Assembly: GCA_910586515.1 (NCBI GenBank)
Contig: CAJUGL010000051.1
Span: 1 to 24,823, forward strand
DNA length: 24,823 nt
Origin: an uncultured Acetatifactor sp.
GTDB taxonomy: Bacteria; Bacillota; Clostridia; Lachnospirales; Lachnospiraceae
Direction: 5' to 3'
Shown: positions 15,164 to 22,698 of the stretch, one piece after another
Layout: every line of letters begins with the position of its first letter
Numbering within the stretch: position 1 is the stretch's first letter
The notes under the pieces: generated by a model
Seen by the model: only the letters and a program-made list of their open reading frames with translations
What the model was told of the DNA's origin: nothing
Databases searched by the model: none
Translations under genes and position numbers: made by a program

Positions 15164-15469
15164 TTAACCGGAGACGGAAGGCAGGCTGCCCAGATTATTG
15201 TCGTCGGAATTATCGGGAATGGATTTCAGATATTCCGTATCACCCCGATGGGCTACGCCTACGCCCTTGATATCGCCGGCTTTGGCCATGTTGACGCCCT
15301 CCTGCTTGCTGACTGTGGAACCGTCGGAAAGCTGATAGCCGTCAATCTTTCCGCTGTGCTTTACCAGGCCCACGATTTCCCGGGCATCCGACTTGGCCCG
15401 GGGAATCTGATCCAATGTATTCTGGGCCAGCGCGGCGGTGAGATTTGTATTATCCTTGCTGTTTTTCAT
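15164..15469 (-). CDS. DUF3892 domain-containing protein
   Basis: A 101-residue protein from ATG 15469, with AAAGG about 9 bases upstream. A polar N-terminus of about 30 residues is followed by the DUF3892 core (about 32-86): EIVGLVKHSGKIDGYQLSDG, SKQEGVNMAKAGDIKGVGVA, TEYLKSIPD. Length and layout match small DUF3892 proteins of Clostridia, whose function is unknown. There is no signal peptide or membrane span. It is a single gene on the minus strand between the acetyltransferase and the isomerase. I find no convincing -10/-35 pair; an inverted repeat lies about 45-60 bases upstream. Confidence 0.82.
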   Translation of the reverse strand: MKNSKDNTNLTAALAQNTLDQIPRAKSDAREIVGLVKHSGKIDGYQLSDGSTVSKQEGVNMAKAGDIKGVGVAHRGDTEYLKSIPDNSDDNNLGSLPSVSG

Positions 15470-15512
15470 ATATCTGCCTTTCTTTGGTCAATTTGCTGTT
15501 ATTCTTTGGTTT

Positions 15513-15530
15513 CAGGCATAGTTTTGCCTG
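15513..15530. promoter_or_regulatory. Inverted repeat upstream of the DUF3892 gene
   Basis: CAGGCA (15513-15518) and TGCCTG (15525-15530) are separated by 6 bases. No U-tract follows on either strand, so an operator is more likely than a terminator. A TTGACA on the minus strand (15549-15554) lies close by but lacks a matching -10. Confidence 0.3.
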
Positions 15531-15594
15531 CTGCAGAGGAAAAATACCTGTCAAACTTAACCAGAGAAAATTCTGAAAAAATTCCCAAAAGCTA

Positions 15595-15623
15595 TGGAAA
15601 AAAGGAGCAAAAACCACTATAAT
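15595..15623 (+). promoter_or_regulatory. Probable promoter of the isomerase-family gene
   Basis: A perfect TATAAT (15618-15623) has TGGAAA (15595-15600) at 17 bp as -35. The resulting leader is about 85 bases. Confidence 0.5.
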
Positions 15624-15716
15624 AGAGGAGAGAATCAGACATTGCGGGTACCGTTTCGGGAAGCCTGTAAAACGATATTTTTAATCTATATTTTAACAGA
15701 TCAGGAGGGGTATGAC

Positions 15717-17201
15717 ATGAACAATCTGCCACAGATAAAAATCGGCATTGTGGCCGTAAGCCGGGACTGCTTTCCGGAGAGTCTGTCCGTGAACAGAAGG
15801 AAAGCGCTGATGGAGGCTTACGCTGCAAAGTACGGTACGGACAGTGTATACGAGTGTCCGGTATGTATTGTAGAGAGCGAGATCCATATGGTACAGGCTC
15901 TGGAGGACATCCGGGCCAACGGCTGCAATGCGCTGTGCGTATACCTTGGAAATTTTGGGCCGGAAATATCGGAGACGCTTCTGGCAAAGCATTTTGACGG
16001 ACCTGCCATGTACATCGCGGCCGCGGAGGAAAGCCAGAACGATCTGATGGGCGGCCGGGGCGATGCTTACTGCGGTATGCTGAATGCCAGCTATAATCTG
16101 AAGCTGCGCAATGTAAAGGCGTATATCCCTGAGAATCCTGTGGGCACTGCAGGAGAGTGCGCAGACAGAATCCATGAGTTTATTCCTATTGCAAGGGCTA
16201 TCGTGGGTCTGGGGAGCCTGAAGATTATTTCCTTCGGTCCCCGTCCCCTGAATTTCCTGGCCTGCAATGCGCCAATCAAACAGCTTTACAATCTGGGAGT
16301 AGAGATTGAGGAGAATTCCGAACTTGACCTGTTTGAGGCATTTAAAAAACATGAGGGAGACGAGAGAATTCCCGCCAAGGTCAGGGAAATGGAAGAGGAA
16401 CTTGGGGCGGGCAACAAGAAGCCCGAGATTCTGCCGAAACTGGCTCAGTATGAGCTGACTTTGCTTGACTGGATTGAGGCGCATAAGGGTTACCGCAAGT
16501 ATGTGGCCATAGCCGGAAAATGCTGGCCTGCTTTCCAGACCCAGTTCGGTTTTGTTCCCTGCTATGTAAACAGCCGCCTGACGGGCATGGGCATCCCGGT
16601 GTCCTGTGAAGTGGATATCTACGGCTGTCTGAGCGAGTTCATCGGCACCTGTGTCAGCGAGGATATCGTGACTTTGCTGGATATCAACAATACCGTGCCC
16701 GGCGATATGTACGAGGAGGCCATCAGCGGAAAATTTGCCTATACCCACAACGATACCTTTATGGGCTTCCACTGCGGCAATACCAATACGAAGAAGCTGT
16801 CTTCCTGCAGCATGAAGTACCAGATGATCATGGCCAGAGCTCTTCCCGAGGAAGTGACCCAGGGTACCCTGGAGGGCGACATTGTGCCGGGGGACATCAC
16901 CTTCTACCGCCTGCAGTCCACAGCGGACAATAAGCTCAGGGCCTATATTGCCCAGGGAGAGGTGCTTCCGGTTGCCGCCAGATCCTTCGGGGGCATCGGC
17001 GTGTTCGCCATTCCGGAGATGGGGCGTTTCTACCGTCATGTGCTCATAGAGAAGAATTATCCTCATCACGGCGCAGTGGCTTTCGGACATTTCGGAAAGG
17101 CTTTATATGAGGTATTCAAGTACATCGGCGTGCCTGTGGAGGATTTGAATTACAACCAGCCCAAGGGCGTGCTGTATCCTACGGAGAATCCGTTCGGATA
17201 A
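15717..17201 (+). CDS. L-fucose/L-arabinose isomerase family protein
   Basis: ATG 15717 is preceded by AGGAGGGG at 6 bases, which decides the start over upstream in-frame codons. The 494-residue cytosolic protein has the FucI/AraA-type layout. A Rossmann-like N-terminal half starts IKIGIVAVSRDCFPESLSVN, with CNALCVYLGNFGPEISE. A C-terminal half contains CEVDIYGCLSEFI, TLLDINN and HNDTFMGFHCGN, where conserved acidic and His residues would bind Mn. Family members interconvert aldoses and ketoses such as L-fucose/L-fuculose. The sugar cannot be fixed here, and no kinase or aldolase gene is adjacent. L-fucose is common on sulfated host glycans, so a link to the upstream sulfatase locus is possible but only inferred. 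It is monocistronic, ending at a strong terminator. Confidence 0.85.
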   Translation: MNNLPQIKIGIVAVSRDCFPESLSVNRRKALMEAYAAKYGTDSVYECPVCIVESEIHMVQALEDIRANGCNALCVYLGNFGPEISETLLAKHFDGPAMYIAAAEESQNDLMGGRGDAYCGMLNASYNLKLRNVKAYIPENPVGTAGECADRIHEFIPIARAIVGLGSLKIISFGPRPLNFLACNAPIKQLYNLGVEIEENSELDLFEAFKKHEGDERIPAKVREMEEELGAGNKKPEILPKLAQYELTLLDWIEAHKGYRKYVAIAGKCWPAFQTQFGFVPCYVNSRLTGMGIPVSCEVDIYGCLSEFIGTCVSEDIVTLLDINNTVPGDMYEEAISGKFAYTHNDTFMGFHCGNTNTKKLSSCSMKYQMIMARALPEEVTQGTLEGDIVPGDITFYRLQSTADNKLRAYIAQGEVLPVAARSFGGIGVFAIPEMGRFYRHVLIEKNYPHHGAVAFGHFGKALYEVFKYIGVPVEDLNYNQPKGVLYPTENPFG

Positions 17202-17255
17202 GAATGTGCGGGCATTTTGCTCGAAAATCCCGTCCTTAAACGTCATTGCAACAGC

Positions 17256-17292
17256 AAAAGCCCTGTGCTGCGTTCTGCAGACAGGGCTTTTT
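17256..17292. terminator. Bidirectional intrinsic terminator
   Basis: AAAAGCCCTGT (17256-17266) pairs with ACAGGGCTTTT (17281-17291). An inner CTGC/GCAG stem extends it, and the plus strand ends in TTTTT. The A-run makes it usable in reverse for the small minus-strand gene that stops at 17335. Confidence 0.85.
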
Positions 17293-17334
17293 AACTAAGA
17301 CATTTCCTTCGATTTGCCGCGGAAAGCGCTGCAG

Positions 17335-17445
17335 TCAGGATTCTATATCCGAATCTGCCGCAACCGCAGAAACTACGCTGGAGATCACCGAGACAATTAC
17401 CGCAATGATGATGATCAATAATCCGCCGCCCAAAACAATAAACAT
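17335..17445 (-). CDS. 36-residue single-span membrane peptide
   Basis: On the minus strand ATG 17445 has GGAGGAG (17453-17459) at 7 bases, an ideal ribosome site. The frame encodes 36 residues, beginning MFIVLGGGLLIIIIAVIVSV and ending AADSDIES before a TGA. Residues 2-30 are almost wholly hydrophobic, with small residues (Gly, Ala, Ser), then a short acidic tail: one membrane span. A strong promoter (17514-17542) stands upstream and a terminator (17256-17292) downstream, so this is a complete tiny transcription unit. I recognise no family. Possibilities are a small regulatory membrane protein or a type I toxin-like peptide, but I see no clear antisense RNA promoter. Confidence 0.72.
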   Translation of the reverse strand: MFIVLGGGLLIIIIAVIVSVISSVVSAVAADSDIES

Positions 17446-17513
17446 AGCTGGTCTCCTCCTGTCAGATCATAAAATCAAAAGCAGCCTCTGGGGAATGCTT
17501 TTCAGTAAATCGT

Positions 17514-17542
17514 ATTATAGCATATTTTCAGTGAAATCACAA
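17514..17542 (-). promoter_or_regulatory. Promoter of the small membrane peptide gene
   Basis: On the minus strand TTGTGA (17537-17542) and a perfect TATAAT (17514-17519) are 17 bp apart, with TG one base before the -10 (extended -10). The predicted start of transcription leaves a leader of about 60 bases. Confidence 0.7.
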
Positions 17543-17605
17543 CATAAAAATGAGACGAATAAATATTCTGAATAAATCTCCATCCAATTTTTTCATGAAT
17601 AGTGG

Positions 17606-17634
17606 TTGTACCCGGGCTTTGTTTTTGGTATTAT
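17606..17634 (+). promoter_or_regulatory. Promoter of the glycosyltransferase-to-NadE operon
   Basis: TTGTAC (17606-17611) and TATTAT (17629-17634) are 17 bp apart, about 70 bases before the glycosyltransferase start. It is divergent from the promoter of the small membrane peptide, with 63 bp between the two -35 boxes. Confidence 0.5.
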
Positions 17635-17702
17635 TTTAATGGTGCTGCAAAGAATAAGGCCGTTTGGATTGAATTCCGGCGGCAGATATGGCGAGGAGTA
17701 AG

Positions 17703-18728
17703 ATGATTACCATTTCCCTGTGTATGATTGTAAAAAACGAAGAAAAGATATTGGCCAGATGCCTGGACAGTGTGGCGGATCTTGTGGATGAAATTATTAT
17801 TGCGGATACCGGTTCGTCGGACGCAACCAAAGAGATTGCCGGGAAGTATACTGAATATATATACGATTTTCCGTGGGAAGATGATTTTAGTTCCGCGAGA
17901 AATTTTGTGTTTTCCAAAGCCACGAAAGAATATATATATTCTGCGGACGCGGATGAGGTGCTTCTGCCGGAGAACAGGGAACGTTTTCGGCTGCTGAAGG
18001 AAATGCTGCTTCCTGAGATTGAGATTGTACAGATGAAATATGCCAATCAGCTGCAGTACGGTACGGTTTACAATTTTGACGAGGAATATCGGCCGAAACT
18101 GTTTAAAAGAAAAAGAGATTTTGTATGGGAGGCTCCCATACATGAAACTGTGCGGCTTGAACCCGTGGTGTATGACAGCGACATCGTGATCACTCACCTG
18201 CAGGAGGAGAGCCATGCAAAGCGGGATCTGGCCAATTTCAAAAGACATTGTGAGTTGGGATACCGTTTGCCCAAGCGGCTTTTGGACCTGTATGCCAGAG
18301 AGCTGATGCTGGCGGGAGAGGAGGAGGATTTTCTGGCAGCCGCGGGAACGTTTATGGAGGCAACGGCGGACAATGGGCGTGACGGCGAGGAGATGGCTCA
18401 GGCCTGCTGTGTTGTGGCAAAGGCAGCCAGACTGGCGGGAGATACCGTAAATTTTTTTAAGTATACATGTAAGGTGATCGCCCAGGAAGCCTGTTCGGAA
18501 ATTTGCTGTGAGATGGGACATTTCTATGAAGAGGCATCGGACTGGGAGGAGGCCGCCATATGGTATTATAATGCGGTATATGAGACCCGCCCTCTTCTGG
18601 TTCTGCAGGCCGGCGGTCAGGAAAGTCTGAAGGGGCTGATCAGGTGCTATGAGGAGCTGGAGTGTCCGGAGCAGGCGGAGATCTACAGGGAGGAACTGGA
18701 GAAATTATCCGTTCAGGGGCCGGTCTGA
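17703..18728 (+). CDS. Family 2 glycosyltransferase with C-terminal helical repeats
   Basis: ATG 17703 (MITISLCMIVKNEE) is preferred because GAGGAG (17693-17698) precedes it and family members start here; ATG 17688 is in frame. The 341-residue protein has the GT-A fold at about 1-210: CMIVKNEEKILARCLDSV, nucleotide-binding ADTGSSDAT (Asp35) and the metal motif ADADE (Asp82, Asp84). The region from about 215 to 335 is alpha-helical with TPR-like repeats (MGHFYEEASDWEEAAIWYYN), as in the SunS/WaaE-like group. No membrane span is visible. The acceptor is unknown. It begins an operon that also holds an undecaprenyl-phosphate translocase, which would suit a role in envelope glycans. Confidence 0.88.
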   Translation: MITISLCMIVKNEEKILARCLDSVADLVDEIIIADTGSSDATKEIAGKYTEYIYDFPWEDDFSSARNFVFSKATKEYIYSADADEVLLPENRERFRLLKEMLLPEIEIVQMKYANQLQYGTVYNFDEEYRPKLFKRKRDFVWEAPIHETVRLEPVVYDSDIVITHLQEESHAKRDLANFKRHCELGYRLPKRLLDLYARELMLAGEEEDFLAAAGTFMEATADNGRDGEEMAQACCVVAKAARLAGDTVNFFKYTCKVIAQEACSEICCEMGHFYEEASDWEEAAIWYYNAVYETRPLLVLQAGGQESLKGLIRCYEELECPEQAEIYREELEKLSVQGPV

Positions 18729-18759
18729 ACTGCTATAAATAGAGAAAGAGGGATTTGCA

Positions 18760-19890
18760 GTGAGTTGGGAAAGAAATATACGGAAAACCGTTCCCTACAC
18801 GGCGGGGGAACAGCCCGGCAAAGCGGGGATAATAAAGCTGAATACCAACGAGTGTCCATATCCGCCCGCGCCTGGGGTAGAGAAGCTGGCGGGGCAGATT
18901 GACTGGAATGCTCTGCGGCTGTATCCGGATCCGAATACAGAAATTCTGGTCAGGGCGCTGGCGGAGTATTATCGGGTGAGTCCGGGGAAGATATTTGTGG
19001 GAGTAGGTTCGGACGATGTGCTGGCCATGGCCTTCATGACTTGTTTTAACAGCGGAAGTCCCATACTGTTTCCGGATGTGACCTATTCCTTTTATGACGT
19101 ATGGGCAGAATTGTACGGAATACCGTACAAAACATGCCCCCTTGACGAGGAATGGCATATTTGCCCCGAAGATTATGCGCAGCCTAACGGGGGGATTATC
19201 TTTCCCAATCCGAATGCGCCCACCGGTCTGACGGAAAGTCCGGAAACAGTGGAGAAAATCATCCGGGCCAACCGGGATGTGGTGGTCATCGTGGATGAGG
19301 CTTATGTGGATTTCGGGGGAGAAAGCGCGCTGCCGCTGATCGACAAATACGACAACCTGCTGGTAGTGCAGACTTTTTCCAAGTCCAGGGCAATGGCGGG
19401 AATGAGGATCGGATTCTGCATCGGCAGTGAGCGGCTGATCGGATATCTGAATGATGTAAAGTTTTCCTTCAATTCTTATACCATGAGCCTGCCGGCCCAG
19501 CTTCTGGGGGCAGAGGCCGTGAAGGACGACGCATATTTTAAGGGGGTGACAGGCAAAATCGTCGCTACCAGAGAACGGGTCAAGGGGGAGTTGAAGGAAC
19601 TGGGATTTTCTTTTCCGGATTCCCGGGCCAACTTTATCTTTGCCTCCCATGAGACCATTCCTGCAGGGAAGATTTTTCAGGCACTGCGGGAGGCGGATAT
19701 CTATGTGCGTCACTGGGATAAGCCCAGGATAGGGAATTATCTGCGGATTACCGTGGGCAGGGATGAGGAGATGGACAGATTGCTGTCTTTTCTGAAGGAT
19801 TATGTAGGGCGGTGCTCACAGGACGGCGAAGACCGTGATGAGGGCCGCGGAAGCCTGTTTTGGTATGAAGACAGTTCTGGGATAGATTAA
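18760..19890 (+). CDS. hisC: Histidinol-phosphate aminotransferase-type PLP enzyme
   Basis: GTG 18760 follows AGAGGGA. The 376-residue class I/II aminotransferase shows IKLNTNECPYPPAP at the N-terminus, the PLP Lys208 in TFSKSRAMAGMRIGF, DEAYVDF, FPNPNAPTGL, and the C-terminal Arg motif GNYLRITVGRDEE. This pattern fits HisC, which makes L-histidinol phosphate in histidine synthesis; related enzymes act on other amino acids. No other his gene is nearby, so a separate role is possible. Beyond the usual end (FLKDYVG) there is an extra ~25-residue polar tail, QDGEDRDEGRGSLFWYEDSS, unusual for the family. It lies 31 bases after the glycosyltransferase gene. Confidence 0.87.
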   Translation: MSWERNIRKTVPYTAGEQPGKAGIIKLNTNECPYPPAPGVEKLAGQIDWNALRLYPDPNTEILVRALAEYYRVSPGKIFVGVGSDDVLAMAFMTCFNSGSPILFPDVTYSFYDVWAELYGIPYKTCPLDEEWHICPEDYAQPNGGIIFPNPNAPTGLTESPETVEKIIRANRDVVVIVDEAYVDFGGESALPLIDKYDNLLVVQTFSKSRAMAGMRIGFCIGSERLIGYLNDVKFSFNSYTMSLPAQLLGAEAVKDDAYFKGVTGKIVATRERVKGELKELGFSFPDSRANFIFASHETIPAGKIFQALREADIYVRHWDKPRIGNYLRITVGRDEEMDRLLSFLKDYVGRCSQDGEDRDEGRGSLFWYEDSSGID

Positions 19891-19919
19891 AAATGACAAG
19901 ATAAAAGAGGAGAATGATC

Positions 19920-20765
19920 ATGATCAAGAGTTTTCTGAAGGGCGTGGTAATCGGGATTGCCAATATTGTTCCGGGTGTCAGCGGAGGCACCATGATGGTG
20001 TCCATGGGCATTTATGACAAGCTGATTCACTGTATTACTCATTTGTTCAGCGAGTTTAAGAAAAGCGTGTTGTTTCTGCTGCCTATCGCAGTGGGGATGG
20101 TGGCTGCGATCGCAGGGAGTTCGTTCGGACTAACCTATTTGTTCGCAAATTTTCCGATTCAGACAAATCTTTTGTTTATCGGACTGATTCTGGGAGGGCT
20201 TCCGGCTATCTGGAAAAAGGTGAAGGGAAAGGGCATAAAGGCAGGTCATGCCGCAGCCTGCGTTCTGTTTTTTGTGTTGGTAGTGGCCATGGCCGTCATG
20301 GGAGAAACGGAGGGGCAGGCGGCGGATCTGTCTTTTGGTTTGGTTAATGCCCTGAAGCTGGTAGGTGTGGGGATCGTCACTTCCGCTACCATGGTAATTC
20401 CGGGTGTCAGCGGTTCCATGGTGCTGATGCTGATGGGATTTTACTATCCTGTGCTGAATGCGGTGAAGAATTTCTTCACGGCTCTTGCCGCCTTTGATAT
20501 GGATGGCATTTTGACAGGATGCGGGATTCTGATTCCCTTCGGCATCGGGGTTGTGGCGGGGATCTTCGGGATTGCCAAACTGGTGGAGATTATTTTTGAG
20601 AAATTTCCCCTGTATGCCTATTGGGCGATTATCGGACTGATCGTATCTTCTCCCATAGCCATAGTATTGATGGGGACATTTCCGCCGCTGACCGTGATGG
20701 GAGCGCTGACCGGTGTGGCCGCGCTGGCCGTGGGCATCGTGATCGCCATGAAATTAGGGGATTAA
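19920..20765 (+). CDS. popT: DUF368 (PopT-type) undecaprenyl-phosphate translocase
   Basis: ATG 19920 is chosen since GGAG ends 7 bases upstream; the ATG at 19914 is too close to it. The 281-residue multi-span membrane protein carries the duplicated DUF368 signature: VPGVSGGT at 17-24 and IPGVSGS at 160-166, an internal inverted-repeat architecture. About eight to nine spans are visible. DUF368 proteins were shown to recycle undecaprenyl phosphate across the membrane for cell-wall and envelope polymer synthesis. It lies 29 bases after hisC, in an operon with a glycosyltransferase. Confidence 0.9.
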   Translation: MIKSFLKGVVIGIANIVPGVSGGTMMVSMGIYDKLIHCITHLFSEFKKSVLFLLPIAVGMVAAIAGSSFGLTYLFANFPIQTNLLFIGLILGGLPAIWKKVKGKGIKAGHAAACVLFFVLVVAMAVMGETEGQAADLSFGLVNALKLVGVGIVTSATMVIPGVSGSMVLMLMGFYYPVLNAVKNFFTALAAFDMDGILTGCGILIPFGIGVVAGIFGIAKLVEIIFEKFPLYAYWAIIGLIVSSPIAIVLMGTFPPLTVMGALTGVAALAVGIVIAMKLGD

Positions 20766-20830
20766 CCAGGAGAGATAATTAGGCGCTCTGCCGGGAATCC
20801 TATTTCGGAGGATAAGGGAGAGGAAGAATT

Positions 20831-21631
20831 ATGGAGATATATCAGGATTTTGCGGAAGTTTATGATCGTTTTATGGACAATACGCCGTATGAGGAATGGG
20901 GTAAACGGCTGGACAGCCTGATTCGCAGATACGGAGTGTCAAGACCGGACCGGGAGGCAGCAAAACCGCTGGATGCCGAGCGGAATCTGGTAGTGGACCT
21001 TGGCTGCGGAACGGGGACGCTGACAGAGATTATGTATGAGAAAGGGTATGATCTGGCAGGTGTGGATGCGTCGGAATCCATGCTGAACATTGCCCTTGAG
21101 AAAAAGGAGAAGAGCGGAGCGGAGATTTTGTATCTGCAGCAGGATATGCGGGACTTGGAATTGTACGGCACGGCGGGTACAATATACAGCGTATGCGATT
21201 CGCTGAATTATATTCTGGACGAAGAGGAACTGGCGGAGGTCTTTCTTCTGGTGAATAATTATCTGTTCCCCGGGGGTATCTTTATCTTTGATTTTAACAC
21301 GGAATATAAATACAGAGAGGTTATCGGGGAGAATACCATTGCGGAGAGCCGTGAAGACTGCAGCTTTATCTGGGATAATTTTTACGACAGGGAAGAGGGC
21401 ATCAACGAATATGATCTCACTGTGTTTGTCAGGGAAGAGGGAGAAATGTTCCGGCGGTTTACGGAGACACATTACCAGAGAGGATATACCGTGGAGCAGA
21501 TGCTGGCTTTGGTGGAGCGAGCGGGCATGACGGTGCTGGAGGTCACGGATGCGGATACCGGCCGGGCTGTCACGGAGGAGAGTCAGCGAGTGTATGTGGT
21601 AGCCAAAGAACAGGGAAAGGAGTCCCTATAG
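20831..21631 (+). CDS. Class I SAM-dependent methyltransferase
   Basis: ATG 20831 follows GGGAGAGGAAG. The 266-residue protein starts MEIYQDFAEVYDRFMDNTPY, the usual opening of this Firmicute group. SAM-binding motif I VVDLGCGTGTL is at about 54-64, and motif II acidic residue in LAGVDASESML follows. QQDMRDLELYGTAGTIYSVC then covers motif III and the post-motif region. Its substrate is unknown. It sits 65 bases after the translocase gene. Similar genes next to Hsp33 and other housekeeping genes are common in Clostridia, which suggests no specific pathway link. Confidence 0.92.
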   Translation: MEIYQDFAEVYDRFMDNTPYEEWGKRLDSLIRRYGVSRPDREAAKPLDAERNLVVDLGCGTGTLTEIMYEKGYDLAGVDASESMLNIALEKKEKSGAEILYLQQDMRDLELYGTAGTIYSVCDSLNYILDEEELAEVFLLVNNYLFPGGIFIFDFNTEYKYREVIGENTIAESREDCSFIWDNFYDREEGINEYDLTVFVREEGEMFRRFTETHYQRGYTVEQMLALVERAGMTVLEVTDADTGRAVTEESQRVYVVAKEQGKESL

Positions 21632-21639
21632 GCATGTTT

Positions 21640-21658
21640 TCCCGGCGTCCGGCCGGGA
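21640..21658 (+). other. GC-rich hairpin before hslO
   Basis: TCCCGG (21640-21645) pairs with CCGGGA (21653-21658) around a 7-base loop, just after the methyltransferase stop. No U-tract follows, so it probably does not end transcription. Confidence 0.3.
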
Positions 21659-21735
21659 GAGGGCGGGGATAACCTCAGCGGAACCGACCGGAAGGCGGGG
21701 AAGAGCATAGGCGGGAGGAAGAGAGGAAGGTAGAG

Positions 21736-22620
21736 ATGGAAGATTATATTGTGCGCGCCACCGCGGCATCTGCGCAGATTCGGGCCTTTGCCTGCACCAC
21801 CAGAACAATGGTGGAGAAGGCAAGACAGGCGCATAATACCAGCCCTGTGATCACGGCTGCGCTGGGGCGGCTGTTGAGCGCCGGGGCAATGATGGGAAGG
21901 ATGCTGAAGGGTGAGAAGGATTTGCTGACGCTGCAGATCAAGGGGGACGGACCGGTCCGCGGGCTGATGGTTACGGCTGACGCCCGCGGCAGGGTAAAGG
22001 GATATGCCGATGTTCCGGATGTTATACTTCCTGCCAATGCCCAGGGGAAACTGGATGTGGCAGGCGCTCTGGGGCAGGGAACGCTGAGAGTCATCAAGGA
22101 TATGGGATTAAAGGAGCCCTATGTGGGGCAGACTTTATTGCAGACCGGCGAAATCGCGGAAGACCTGACCTATTATTTTGCCACCTCGGAACAGGTGCCC
22201 TCTTCCGTGGGCCTTGGGGTGCTGATGGGGCGGGATAATACGGTGAGACAGGCAGGAGGATTCATTGTGCAGCTGATGCCCTTTGCGGAGGAGCAGACAA
22301 TCAGCGCGCTGGAGCATAATCTCGGGGAGGTTACTTCCGTGACTGCCATGCTGGATGCCGGGATGACACCGGAAGAGATGCTGGAGAAAATTCTTGCGGG
22401 ATTGGACTGTGAGCTGCTGGAATCAGCCCCGACGTTTTTTTCCTGCAACTGCAGCAGAAGCAGGATAGAAAAGGTTTTGGTCAGCCTGGGAAAGAAGGAA
22501 ATCGAGGACTTGATCAATGAGGGGAAGACGGTGGAGGTAAACTGCCAGTTCTGCAATGCCCATTATCAATTCAGCGTGGAAGAGCTGAAAGCCCTTGTCG
22601 TCAACGGATTTTCCAGATAA
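21736..22620 (+). CDS. hslO: Redox-regulated chaperone Hsp33
   Basis: ATG 21736 follows GAGGAAGGTAGAG. The 294-residue length is typical of Hsp33, a cytosolic holdase switched on by oxidative stress. The N-terminal domain begins MEDYIVRATAASAQIRAFAC, with the conserved SAGAMMGRMLKGE and MLDAGMTPEEML further on. The C-terminal redox switch is complete: the four zinc-binding cysteines are Cys237 and Cys239 (CNC) and Cys270 and Cys273 (CQFC). On oxidation they form disulfides, release zinc and activate the chaperone. It follows the methyltransferase by 104 bases and precedes NadE in the same orientation. Confidence 0.97.
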   Translation: MEDYIVRATAASAQIRAFACTTRTMVEKARQAHNTSPVITAALGRLLSAGAMMGRMLKGEKDLLTLQIKGDGPVRGLMVTADARGRVKGYADVPDVILPANAQGKLDVAGALGQGTLRVIKDMGLKEPYVGQTLLQTGEIAEDLTYYFATSEQVPSSVGLGVLMGRDNTVRQAGGFIVQLMPFAEEQTISALEHNLGEVTSVTAMLDAGMTPEEMLEKILAGLDCELLESAPTFFSCNCSRSRIEKVLVSLGKKEIEDLINEGKTVEVNCQFCNAHYQFSVEELKALVVNGFSR

Positions 22621-22698
22621 TAAGACAATGCGCAGGTATGGGAAGAATAGGATAAGCGGTATAAAAAATAGGAAAAGACGCAAAAAAGAAGGAGCGGC

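Noticed and set aside
15666..15679. TGTAAAACGATATT resembling a CcpA cre site in the isomerase leader
   Set aside because: There is one base too many between TG and CG compared with the cre consensus, and the right half does not match.
15693..17090. 465-codon open frame antisense to the isomerase gene
   Set aside because: The sense frame has clear family motifs and a good ribosome site. The antisense product has no recognisable domain and arises from codon bias.
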